From assembly GCA_964442035.1 (NCBI GenBank), contig CAYTWZ010000042.1, positions 1 through 15,029 of the forward strand: a stretch of DNA of 15,029 bases, read 5' to 3'. The stretch comes from JAFLUQ01 sp964442035 (GTDB lineage Bacteria > Bacillota > Clostridia > UMGS1883). A program made the translations under genes and the position numbers. This document shows positions 1 through 5,542 of the stretch, in pieces; positions within the stretch are counted from its first letter, which is position 1, and the number at the start of each line of letters is the position of its first letter. The notes under the pieces were generated by a model that made no database searches, had not been told where the DNA came from, and saw only the letters and a program-made list of their open reading frames with translations.

Positions 1-149
1 CAATACAGCACTAAATCTTCCTTGTACCCCTCGAATGTGTCAATGCGCGTGATTTCATAATTCACGCCCCGGAGAGCGATAACATTCGCCGTCGTTATGT
101 CCGTGCGGTAGCCTATTTGGAACAAAACTTCTTCCTGCACCTGCGCCTG
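1..149 (-). pseudogene. Prophage head-tail adaptor (head closure) protein, 5'-truncated fragment, runs off the left edge
   Basis: Reading the minus strand from 149 leftward gives an open frame to the window edge with about 49 residues. They include EEVLFQIGYRTDITTANVI, then RGVNYEITRID, then FEGYKEDLVLY. This order (LF-I-YR-DIT, a short RG-x-Y segment, then I-x-FEGYK-DL-LY) matches what I know of the C-terminal half of Firmicute phage head-tail adaptors (SPP1 gp16-like head closure proteins), which join the portal or head to the tail. The N-terminal 40-50 residues expected of the family are absent. Instead there is an in-frame TGA at 150-152 and unrelated membrane-protein sequence upstream. 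No start codon or ribosome binding site fits. I read it as a decayed prophage remnant. The family call rests on recognition by eye. Confidence 0.62.
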
Positions 150-320
150 TCACCGTAAAATTCTTTCATGGACAGCTGCCGGAAATACGCCCATACGGTT
201 TGCCACGGTCACAAGGGACATGACGGCCAGAAACAGCACGATCAGCGCATTAAGCCGGGAAATTATCCATGAAAATGACACAAAACCAAAAAGATTGGTC
301 ACTGCGCTGATCATATTCAT
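150..320 (-). CDS. Small single-pass membrane protein of unknown function, possible prophage remnant
   Basis: A 56-codon frame begins with ATG at 318-320 behind a good GGAGG site (331-335, about 10 bases away) and ends at TGA 150-152. The product has a hydrophobic stretch at about residues 24-42 (LNALIVLFLAVMSLVTVA), enough for one membrane helix, with basic residues on both sides. I do not recognise the family; holin-like or other small phage membrane proteins are possible. It lies directly after the abrB terminator, leaving almost no room for a promoter of its own. Beyond its stop codon the same frame continues into phage head-tail adaptor sequence. It could therefore be an unrelated gene, or the 5' end of a fusion made by deletion. 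The ribosome binding site is the main reason to call it a gene. Confidence 0.45.
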   Translation of the reverse strand: MNMISAVTNLFGFVSFSWIISRLNALIVLFLAVMSLVTVANRMGVFPAAVHERILR

Positions 321-344
321 TGTTAGTAATCCTCCTTAACAAAA

Positions 345-370
345 GCAAAAAAGCACAGCCGAAGCTGTGC
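345..370 (-). terminator. Intrinsic terminator of the abrB-type gene, UUCG tetraloop
   Basis: Read on the minus strand, a 7-bp stem GCACAGC/GCTGTGC (364-370 with 353-359) encloses a TTCG loop and is followed at once by a run of T. The C(UUCG)G closure is an exceptionally stable tetraloop. It lies about 120 bases downstream of the abrB-type stop codon. Confidence 0.85.
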
Positions 371-381
371 GTAAACTGACA

Positions 382-426
382 AAGCCCGGTTTTCAATAAG
401 GGCTTCGGGCCGCGTTTATGCGGCCC
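382..426 (-). other. Two extra hairpins in the abrB-type 3' untranslated region
   Basis: On the minus strand between the stop codon (488) and the terminator (370) there are two further stems. GGGCCGC/GCGGCCC (407-413 with 420-426) has a 6-base loop. AAGCCC/GGGCTT (382-387 with 400-405) has a 12-base loop. Neither is followed by a T-run, so they are not simple terminators. They might protect the 3' end, act as a processed small RNA, or be relics of phage sequence. Confidence 0.5.
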
Positions 427-487
427 TTGCGATAGATTTTTACAGCCCATCTGATTTGCCGCGGGTATCGATTCTTTGCCGAATAAA

Positions 488-724
488 TCAGTCCTCATTA
501 AGCTTGTCCGCGATGACCTTTGCGCATTCCCGGCATACCTGAGTGCCCTCAAGAATGTTTCCGGTTTTGCCGCATACAAGACAGCTTTCCCCTGATTTGG
601 TAAGAATGATTTTGTTGCCTTTGAGTGTAATGTCCATGAGTGTGTTGTGGGTAATGTTCAGCTTGTCCCTCATTTCCTGTGGGATAACAACGCGTCCTAC
701 AACGTCAAGATGACGGCTTATCAT
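488..724 (-). CDS. AbrB/SpoVT-type transcriptional regulator with C-terminal zinc ribbon
   Basis: The product is a 78-residue DNA-binding protein. The N-terminal half (MISRHLDVVGRVVIPQEMR onward) is the swapped-hairpin AbrB fold with the hallmark GRVVIP. AbrB-type proteins bind promoters as dimers or tetramers and time the change from growth to stationary phase or sporulation. Residues about 48-67 hold two CxxC pairs (CLVC and CREC), expected to bind zinc; this tail is common in clostridial homologues and absent from Bacillus AbrB. A longer frame extends upstream to 778, but the start at 722-724 is chosen because GGAGGT lies 7 bases before it (732-737) and the AbrB fold begins there. It is transcribed alone from a perfect promoter at 811-839 and ends at a UUCG terminator. 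The exact paralogue (AbrB, or a SpoVT-like copy) cannot be fixed from this sequence. Confidence 0.88.
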   Translation of the reverse strand: MISRHLDVVGRVVIPQEMRDKLNITHNTLMDITLKGNKIILTKSGESCLVCGKTGNILEGTQVCRECAKVIADKLNED

Positions 725-810
725 AATGCATACCTCCGCTAAAAATTTTGTTGTTTCGCGGAAAAATCCTTTTATCAAAGATATTCCGCTTTCCTTTTCG
801 GTTCGTCTAC

Positions 811-839
811 ATTATACAACAAAAAAGAGCTAATGTCAA
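811..839 (-). promoter_or_regulatory. Sigma-A promoter of the abrB-type gene, exact consensus
   Basis: The minus strand reads TTGACA (834-839), a 17-base spacer, then TATAAT (811-816). Both hexamers are perfect. Transcription should start near 804, giving a leader of about 80 bases. Such a strong promoter suggests control by a repressor, as for abrB in Bacillus. Confidence 0.88.
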
Positions 840-878
840 TAGGTAAATGACAAAAAAAGTAAAAATTTTATGAACGCT

Positions 879-907
879 ATCGACATATTTTGGAAAAATA
901 TGTCGAA
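879..907. promoter_or_regulatory. Dyad with Spo0A-box-like ends upstream of the abrB-type promoter
   Basis: CGACATATTTT (881-891) and its exact complement (895-905) form an 11-bp inverted repeat around 3 bases. The right end reads TGTCGAA (901-907), the core of the Spo0A box. The left end read on the other strand is TGTCGAT, one mismatch. It sits between the araC-type stop and the abrB-type -35 box, about 40 bases upstream of that box. In Bacillus, Spo0A~P represses abrB. An A/T-rich hairpin in the araC 3' end is the alternative; no T-run follows directly. Confidence 0.42.
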
Positions 908-925
908 CTGTGACGAAACCGAGGC

Positions 926-1837
926 TTAGGACGGGACGTTTGTAATGCTCGCTTTATAGTGCTGACGGTACTCGCTGGGAGACATCCCGATCTGCTTGCG
1001 GAAAATGTCGTTGAAGCGCTGCTGTGCGCTGAAGCCCACTTCAATAGCTATATCGCCGATCTTTTTGTTTGTTTCCTCTAAAAGAGTCTTAGCCTTTTGG
1101 ATGCGCACGCTCAACAGAAACTGGATAGGACTGATGCCGTAGTGCTTTTTGAAGGCACGGGCAAAGTGGCTTGTGGATATATAGACATAGTTTGATATGT
1201 CGTCAAGGGAAATGTCAGTGTAATAGTTTTCGAGAATAAAGTTTTTTGCCGCCTCCAAAAGCTCGTTTAGCTTGTCTCCCTTGGTGGACAGGGAGCTTTC
1301 CCACTGAGCCTTGAGGCTGCGGCTCAACCATACGAACAGCTCCATTATCAGCAGACTTTTCAAAAACTCACTGGCCTCGTCAGGCTCCTTGGTCTCCTGC
1401 ATGATCTGCTGCATTACGTTCACAATATTGCTGCGGTATATGCTGGAAAGGGTAAAATATCCGTTGGTATCTGTGTCAGAAATAAAGCTCAGAAACTCGT
1501 TAAGACTTACAGAGGATATCTTGCTTTCGTTTTTCTTGATGAAGCAGAATTTAAGTATCCAGAACTGGCAGGGATTGTCGCCGTCCATGTCCAGCTTGTG
1601 TGGAATATGGGGCTTAATAAGGAGAATGTCATGGTTATGAATTGGGACGCTCTTCCCGTTGATCTCAAAGTGGGCGCGGGATGCGTGCTGGACATATACG
1701 AGCTCAAATTCATCGTGGACGCTGTCGTTTTCCACCTGATAGCGCCCGTCCATTATCCGCTGGAGGGAATGGACTACGATGGGCAGCCCGCCCTCGGAAT
1801 TGATCAGTTCTTCCCATATTTTAGGCATATTACTCAT
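926..1837 (-). CDS. AraC-family transcriptional regulator with N-terminal cupin domain
   Basis: The product is 303 residues, the usual length for AraC/XylS regulators. Residues about 40-100 form a cupin-like sensor (FELVYVQHASRAHFEINGKS and DILLIKPHIPHKLDM), which in this family binds a small ligand, often a sugar. Residues about 192-295 carry the two helix-turn-helix motifs: the first around ISLDDISNYVYISTSHFARAF, the second ending in IGDIAIEVGFSAQQRFNDIF and then RKQIGMSPSEYRQ, the family signature. ATG at 1835-1837 gives the full cupin; the ribosome binding site is poor, and a second ATG three codons later is possible. Its own promoter lies at 1881-1909. No sugar enzyme or transporter adjoins it, so its target and inducer are unknown; self-regulation through upstream TTGCAA repeats is a guess. 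Confidence 0.92.
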   Translation of the reverse strand: MSNMPKIWEELINSEGGLPIVVHSLQRIMDGRYQVENDSVHDEFELVYVQHASRAHFEINGKSVPIHNHDILLIKPHIPHKLDMDGDNPCQFWILKFCFIKKNESKISSVSLNEFLSFISDTDTNGYFTLSSIYRSNIVNVMQQIMQETKEPDEASEFLKSLLIMELFVWLSRSLKAQWESSLSTKGDKLNELLEAAKNFILENYYTDISLDDISNYVYISTSHFARAFKKHYGISPIQFLLSVRIQKAKTLLEETNKKIGDIAIEVGFSAQQRFNDIFRKQIGMSPSEYRQHYKASITNVPS

Positions 1838-1872
1838 TTTATCACAGCCAATCTTTCACATTTTTTATCTAT

Positions 1873-1919
1873 TTGCAAATATTATAACACATTTTATTGC
1901 AAAAATCAAGTTCTTGCAA
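1873..1919. repeat. Three TTGCAA elements across the araC-type promoter
   Basis: TTGCAA occurs at 1873-1878, 1897-1902 and 1914-1919, one near the transcription start, one in the spacer and one just upstream of the -35 box. TTGCAA is self-complementary, so the copies have no orientation. They may be operators, but the surroundings are A/T-rich and chance is possible. Confidence 0.35.
1881..1909 (-). promoter_or_regulatory. Sigma-A promoter of the araC-type gene
   Basis: The minus strand reads TTGATT (1904-1909), 17 bases, TATAAT (1881-1886). The predicted start near 1874 gives a leader of about 37 bases. Confidence 0.7.
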
Positions 1920-1953
1920 ATTTTTTTTGCTGCCGGTATTCTCTGACTTTGGT

Positions 1954-2008
1954 TTTTCAAAGTAAATCCGAGCCCCATGTAGAGATTGAACCTGATTTAC
2001 TTTGAAAA
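1954..2008. repeat. Perfect 15-bp inverted repeat between the divergent araC-type and sigK genes
   Basis: TTTTCAAAGTAAATC (1954-1968) is exactly complementary to 1994-2008, separated by 25 bases. It lies in the 354-base gap between the divergent araC-type and sigK genes, upstream of both sets of promoters. Neither gene needs a terminator there. It could be a pair of distant operator half-sites, a cruciform, or the ends of a small decayed element. The rest of the gap holds the promoters listed separately and nothing else I can recognise. Confidence 0.6.
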
Positions 2009-2050
2009 TTAAAGCTTGACAACAGAAAGCTGACGCTCCCGAATTGGCAC

Positions 2051-2079
2051 TTGACAATCCGTGCAATAAATGGTATAAC
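2051..2079 (+). promoter_or_regulatory. Sigma-A promoter upstream of sigK
   Basis: TTGACA (2051-2056), 17 bases, TATAAC (2074-2079). Eleven of twelve bases match the consensus. Transcription would start near 2086, leaving about 105 bases of leader before sigK. Expression from a vegetative promoter would be unexpected for a late sporulation factor, so this promoter may be repressed or may make a short leader transcript. Confidence 0.6.
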
Positions 2080-2132
2080 TAATTAAGACGTCCAGCTTTT
2101 TTCCTTATTAATATGGCTTGAAAAAACAGACG

Positions 2133-2171
2133 CGAAATTCGGGAACCTTTTGCAAGCCGGAGCATAGTATA
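2133..2171 (+). promoter_or_regulatory. Candidate sporulation-type (SigK/SigE-like) or ECF-like promoter directly before sigK
   Basis: AC at 2145-2146, 16 bases, then CATAGTATA at 2163-2171 fits the SigK pattern (AC, about 16 bases, CATAnnnTA). Start of transcription would be near 2178, just before the GGAGG site at 2180-2184. SigK driving its own gene is known in Bacillus. The same -35 region reads GAAATTCGGGAACCTTTTG, which recurs almost exactly upstream of the LysM gene (5543-5560) and resembles the GGAAC -35 element of ECF sigma factors. The sequence does not decide between the two readings. Confidence 0.45.
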
Positions 2172-2191
2172 CCTTATAGGGAGGTATTGCT

Positions 2192-2860
2192 ATGTTGTTT
2201 TCGCTTTTGATGAGCCTTTTCGGCGGGATGTTTCTGTCAGGACAGATACAGGATACCTGTTTTCCACGGCCGCTGAGCAAGGAGGACGAGGAAAAATATA
2301 TCATGCTGATGGATCGGGGAGACCCGGAGGCCAAAAATGTTTTGATCGAGCATAATCTCAGGCTTGTGGCGCATATAGTAAAAAAATACGCTGATATATC
2401 TAACGGCGATGACCTTATCTCTATCGGTACGATCGGGCTTATCAAGGGTATCAATACCTTTGACCGGACAAAGAACAGCAAGCTGGCAAGCTATGTTTCC
2501 AGATGCATTGACAACGAGATACTTATGCACTTTCGTAGGGAAAAAAAGTATGCCGGGCAGGTGTCGCTGCAGGATCCCATTGGACATGACGACGACGGCA
2601 ACGAGGTCAGTCTTATTGACATACTTCAGGCGGAAAACGAGGATATCTGCGAGGAAATCGACAAGAAAAATCTTATTCGCAGCGTGCTTTCAAAGATAAA
2701 AAACCTTTTGTCCCGCCGTGAGAGGGAAATACTTCTGCTCCGGTACGGGCTTGGGGGAGGGGAGCCCTTGACACAGCGGGAGGTGGCAAGCCGCCTCGGC
2801 ATCAGCCGTTCCTATGTTTCGAGGATCGAAAAAAAGGCATTGTGCAGACTCAGGGAATAA
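2192..2860 (+). CDS. sigK: RNA polymerase sporulation sigma factor, pro-sigma-K type
   Basis: The product is 222 residues and closely follows Bacillus SigK: FPRPLSKEDEEKY, LIEHNLRLVAHIVKKY, DLISIGTIGLIKGI, CIDNEILMHFR, and a region-4 helix-turn-helix at about residues 194-217 (TQREVASRLGISRSYVSRIE). Residues 1 to about 17 (MLFSLLMSLFGGMFLSG) are hydrophobic and match the pro-sequence that SpoIVFB removes inside the membrane, so the protein is probably made as inactive pro-sigma-K. SigK directs late gene expression in the mother cell (coat, cortex, lysis). The gene is uninterrupted, with no skin-type insertion. Start ATG 2192 follows GGGAGG by 7-8 bases. rnhA follows after 24 bases without a terminator. 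The C-terminal tail is shorter than in Bacillus (about 241 residues). SigE is the nearest alternative but fits less well. Confidence 0.9.
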   Translation: MLFSLLMSLFGGMFLSGQIQDTCFPRPLSKEDEEKYIMLMDRGDPEAKNVLIEHNLRLVAHIVKKYADISNGDDLISIGTIGLIKGINTFDRTKNSKLASYVSRCIDNEILMHFRREKKYAGQVSLQDPIGHDDDGNEVSLIDILQAENEDICEEIDKKNLIRSVLSKIKNLLSRREREILLLRYGLGGGEPLTQREVASRLGISRSYVSRIEKKALCRLRE

Positions 2861-2884
2861 AATTAAAAGGCAGGTTTTTGACAT

Positions 2885-3352
2885 ATGAAAAAGGTAGAAC
2901 TGTTTACAGACGGGGCCTGCAGCGGCAACCCGGGAAGGGGCGGCTATGGGGCAATACTTCGGTATAACGGACATGAAATGGAGCTTTCGGCGGGCTACCG
3001 TCTGACCACAAACAACCGTATGGAGCTGCTGGCTGCCGTTGCCGGGCTGGAAGCGCTGAAGGAGCCCTGTGAGGTGGAGCTTTCCAGTGACTCAAAATAT
3101 CTGGTAGACGCGGTGACAAAGGGCTGGGTGTATTCATGGCGCAAAAAGGGCTGGAAAAAGTCCGACGGAAAACCGGCGCTTAACGTGGATCTTTGGCAAA
3201 GGTTACTCGAACTTATGGCAATACACAAGGTGAGCTTTATTTGGCTTAAGGGTCACGCCGGACATCCGGAAAACGAGCGCTGTGACCGTATGGCAGTTGC
3301 GGCATACAGCGGACAGGATCTTTTGGAGGATGAAAATTACATGGGAGTATAG
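2885..3352 (+). CDS. rnhA: Ribonuclease HI
   Basis: The product is 155 residues, the same length as E. coli RNase HI, and cuts the RNA strand of RNA-DNA hybrids. The catalytic residues are all present: D9 in FTDGACSGNPG, E47 in NNRMEL, D69 in SSDSKY, and H124 and D134 in KGHAGHPENERCD. The basic handle (WRKKGWKK, about residues 85-92) that grips the hybrid in E. coli-type enzymes is kept, so this is an E. coli-like RNase HI and not the handle-less kind. It begins 24 bases after sigK with a weak AAGGCAGG site and is probably cotranscribed with sigK. The pair ends at the hairpin at 3360. The link with sigK looks like neighbourhood only. Confidence 0.96.
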   Translation: MKKVELFTDGACSGNPGRGGYGAILRYNGHEMELSAGYRLTTNNRMELLAAVAGLEALKEPCEVELSSDSKYLVDAVTKGWVYSWRKKGWKKSDGKPALNVDLWQRLLELMAIHKVSFIWLKGHAGHPENERCDRMAVAAYSGQDLLEDENYMGV

Positions 3353-3359
3353 GTCTTAA

Positions 3360-3409
3360 GGGGACTGAAAAAATAGTGCGGGCCGATACGCACTATTTTT
3401 TCAGTCCCC
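3360..3409 (+). terminator. Long perfect hairpin terminator after rnhA
   Basis: Twenty-one bases (3360-3380) are exactly complementary to 3389-3409 around an 8-base loop. The inner G/C-rich AGTGCG/CGCACT stem is followed by TATTTTTT, itself paired with an A-run on the other side, so it can stop transcription in either direction. It separates sigK-rnhA from the L,D-transpeptidase gene. Confidence 0.88.
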
Positions 3410-3439
3410 CGCATATTATGTTCCGGAGGTGATTAGAAT

Positions 3440-4285
3440 TTGGAATGCTTGGAATATTATACTATAAAAGCGGGAGATACCCTTGGGGCTGTGGCCCGGC
3501 GGTTAGGCACGTCAGTTGAGCGGCTGATGGCCCTTAATCCTGACGCTGATCCGGAAAATCTGGCCATTGGGCAGGTGATATGCGTGCGATCCGCCCGGTC
3601 TACGGGTGGGAGCTGCCCGTTTGGAACTTTTCCTTACTCGCTGCGCCCCGGAGACACCCTTGCGCTGATCGCCAAAAGATTTAATACTACGGTGGAGGTC
3701 CTTAAGTATGTCAACCCGGACATAGACCCATACAACCTGCAAGTGGGGCAGAGAATATGCATTGCCGAGCCTGTGGGACGCCCGCCCGTCTGCGAGGATG
3801 AAAATTTTTATGTAATAAGAAGCGGCGACACTGTAAACAGCATCGCCGCCGCCTTTGAGATCACCACACGGGAGCTTCTTACCGCCAACCCAGGCATTGT
3901 GCCGGAAAATCTGACAGTAGGACAGATAATATGTATCCCGCTGGCTCCTTCGCCGGTGGAAATTATTATAAACATAAACGCAAAACGGCTCACCGTTTTT
4001 AAACGGGGAAATGTTTTCCGACAATACGTTGTGGCTACGGGCAAGGAGGAAACGCCCACGCCCACGGGAGTTTTTACCGTGGTCAACAAGCAGGTCGATC
4101 CCGGGGGTCCTTACGGAACCCGCTGGCTGGGATTGAGCCGCCGGGGATACGGAATTCATGGAACAAATGATCCGTCCTCTATTGGGGAAAATGTTTCAAA
4201 TGGCTGTGTGCGTATGTTTAACGAGGATGTGGAAGCGCTTTTTGATATTGTGCCTGTGGGAACTGTGGTCAGAATACTGCCTTAG
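3440..4285 (+). CDS. L,D-transpeptidase (YkuD domain) with three N-terminal LysM domains
   Basis: The product is 281 residues. LysM domains lie at about 6-49, 65-108 and 123-166, each with a (S/A/P)GDT start and an N-P-x-(I/A) turn. They bind the sugar backbone of peptidoglycan. Residues 173-281 are a YkuD catalytic domain with His240 (GYGIHGT) and Cys256 in SNGCVRM, the active-site motif that makes 3-3 cross-links through an acyl-enzyme. The start is TTG at 3440, 9 bases after GGAGGT (3425-3430); no ATG fits. There is no signal peptide, as in Bacillus subtilis YkuD, which is found in spores, so action at the forespore from the mother cell is plausible. A promoter must lie in or just after the preceding hairpin; CATATTATG at 3412-3420 is a possible -10 for a sporulation sigma factor. 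It is convergent with the LysM gene, with only 6 bases between stops and no clear terminator. Confidence 0.93.
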   Translation: MECLEYYTIKAGDTLGAVARRLGTSVERLMALNPDADPENLAIGQVICVRSARSTGGSCPFGTFPYSLRPGDTLALIAKRFNTTVEVLKYVNPDIDPYNLQVGQRICIAEPVGRPPVCEDENFYVIRSGDTVNSIAAAFEITTRELLTANPGIVPENLTVGQIICIPLAPSPVEIIININAKRLTVFKRGNVFRQYVVATGKEETPTPTGVFTVVNKQVDPGGPYGTRWLGLSRRGYGIHGTNDPSSIGENVSNGCVRMFNEDVEALFDIVPVGTVVRILP

Positions 4286-4291
4286 GCAGCC

Positions 4292-5476
4292 TTAGCCCTG
4301 CCCCGCTGCTTTCAATATGTTGGCCTGATGAACAGAGTCTAATTGTCCGTCGGAGTGCTTGGTTGAATTATAAAAATGTATATCAAAGTGGCCGCTGGCG
4401 TCGTTGCCCTTTACGTAGTCATAGTTTATGCCAGCGCCGTAGTTATCGCTGCGCCAGTCGGTCCATACTCCGCCCGGAGCCCATTCGTTGCCCGCATGGA
4501 GCATTCCGGCTGCGCTGGCGGCGATTTTTCTTCCATTATATGTAATAATTACGCTCCGTTTGCTCCAGTTAAAGGTGCCGCCCCATATTTCCTTCATGTT
4601 GGCGGTGTCGGAGGCGGTGAGAGGCTCGCAGTCCGCGTGATTGGAGCCTATGGTGCGCTTTGCGCTGAAGCTTTTGCCTGTGGCGAGGTCAGTGACGGTA
4701 AATTCGGCTCCTATGGGAATTACGTACTGGGCCTCGCTCCACCAGTCCAGCAGCTCACCATATCCTTCCGGGGCGTATTTTACGGGAACATGATGTACTG
4801 GTATGGTCAGTACCCGGCCCACGTTCACGGTACTGTTTTCGGTGAGACCGTTGACGCTAAGCAGCTCGTCAAAGGGAATGCCGTACTCAATGGCTATGTT
4901 CCATAGGGTATCGCCGCTTTGAACCGTATATGTGGTGTAAGATATGTATGCTTCGGTGCTTTCGGAGGAGCTGCCTGAGGGGATGATTACAGTGTCTCCG
5001 ATATTAAGCACTGAGCTCTCCGTTTTGTTGTTGGCCTCGAGCAGGTCGGACAGGCTTACGCCGTATTTTTGCGCAATGAGCCAGTAGGTGTCACCCTTTT
5101 GCGCTGTGTATGTGTTTGAGCCTGATGGGATAATGACGGTGTCACCGATATTAAGAATCGAGCTCTCCGTCTTGTTGTTGGCCTTGAGCAGATCGGACAG
5201 GCTCACGCCGTATTTTTGCGCAATGAGCCAGTAGGTGTCGCCCTTTTGCGCTGTGTATGTGTTTGAGTCTGATGGGATAATGACGGTGTCACCGATATTA
5301 AGAATCGAGCTCTCCGTCTTGTTGTTGGCCTTGAGCAGATCGGACAGGCTCACGCCGTATTTTTGCGCTATAAGCCAATAGGTGTCGCCCTTTTGCGCCG
5401 TATAGGAAGCGGCGCTCGCACCCTGTCCAAGCACGGCCGTTGCCGCCAGAATGGCAATAAGCTGTTTCTTTCTCAT
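4292..5476 (-). CDS. Secreted wall protein with four LysM domains and a His/Asp-rich C-terminal domain
   Basis: The product is 394 residues. A signal peptide (MRKKQLIAILAATAVLGQG, cut near residue 22) is followed by LysM domains at 25-68, 74-117 and 123-166, nearly identical to one another, and a divergent fourth at 183-226. Residues 227-394 form a globular domain I have seen in clostridial wall proteins but cannot name. It has WW at 245-246, NHADCEPL (H280, D282), MLHAGN (H327) and GHFDIHF (H363, D365, H367), spaced like metal ligands. A metal-dependent wall hydrolase or binding domain is my inference. The start at 5474-5476 is chosen over an upstream one because AAGGAGA (5483-5489) precedes it and the signal peptide begins there. 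It is divergent from the S-layer operon. LysM anchoring places it on peptidoglycan outside the membrane, or in the spore cortex. Confidence 0.85.
   Translation of the reverse strand: MRKKQLIAILAATAVLGQGASAASYTAQKGDTYWLIAQKYGVSLSDLLKANNKTESSILNIGDTVIIPSDSNTYTAQKGDTYWLIAQKYGVSLSDLLKANNKTESSILNIGDTVIIPSGSNTYTAQKGDTYWLIAQKYGVSLSDLLEANNKTESSVLNIGDTVIIPSGSSSESTEAYISYTTYTVQSGDTLWNIAIEYGIPFDELLSVNGLTENSTVNVGRVLTIPVHHVPVKYAPEGYGELLDWWSEAQYVIPIGAEFTVTDLATGKSFSAKRTIGSNHADCEPLTASDTANMKEIWGGTFNWSKRSVIITYNGRKIAASAAGMLHAGNEWAPGGVWTDWRSDNYGAGINYDYVKGNDASGHFDIHFYNSTKHSDGQLDSVHQANILKAAGQG
4977..5417 (-). repeat. Three tandem 147-bp repeats encoding LysM units
   Basis: The phrase beginning GATGGGATAATGACGGTG recurs exactly 147 bases apart (5124 and 5271), with a slightly diverged third copy at 4977. 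Each unit encodes 49 residues: one LysM plus a Ser/Asn/Thr linker. The units at 5124 and 5271 are almost identical at DNA level, so this is a recent duplication or conversion and copy number may vary between strains. Confidence 0.9.
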
Positions 5477-5542
5477 AAATGTTTCTCCTTTCTTGATTAG
5501 CCATTTTTTTTTGCAGCCTGACGCTGTAATAACATAGTAACA

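Noticed and set aside
250..579. 109-codon open frame overlapping the abrB-type gene and its 3' hairpins
   Set aside because: It crosses the terminator and the coding region of a well-supported gene in another frame.
725..778. N-terminal extension of the AbrB-type protein
   Set aside because: The start at 724 has an ideal GGAGGT site and coincides with the first residues of the AbrB fold; the extension does not resemble the family.
4286..4291. Terminator between the convergent L,D-transpeptidase and LysM genes
   Set aside because: Only a 5-bp CTGCC/GGCAG stem spans the stop codon and no T-run follows, so no terminator can be supported.
4376..4906. 176-codon open frame on the plus strand opposite the LysM gene
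   Set aside because: The opposite strand carries a clear signal peptide and LysM protein; this frame shows only biased, low-information sequence.
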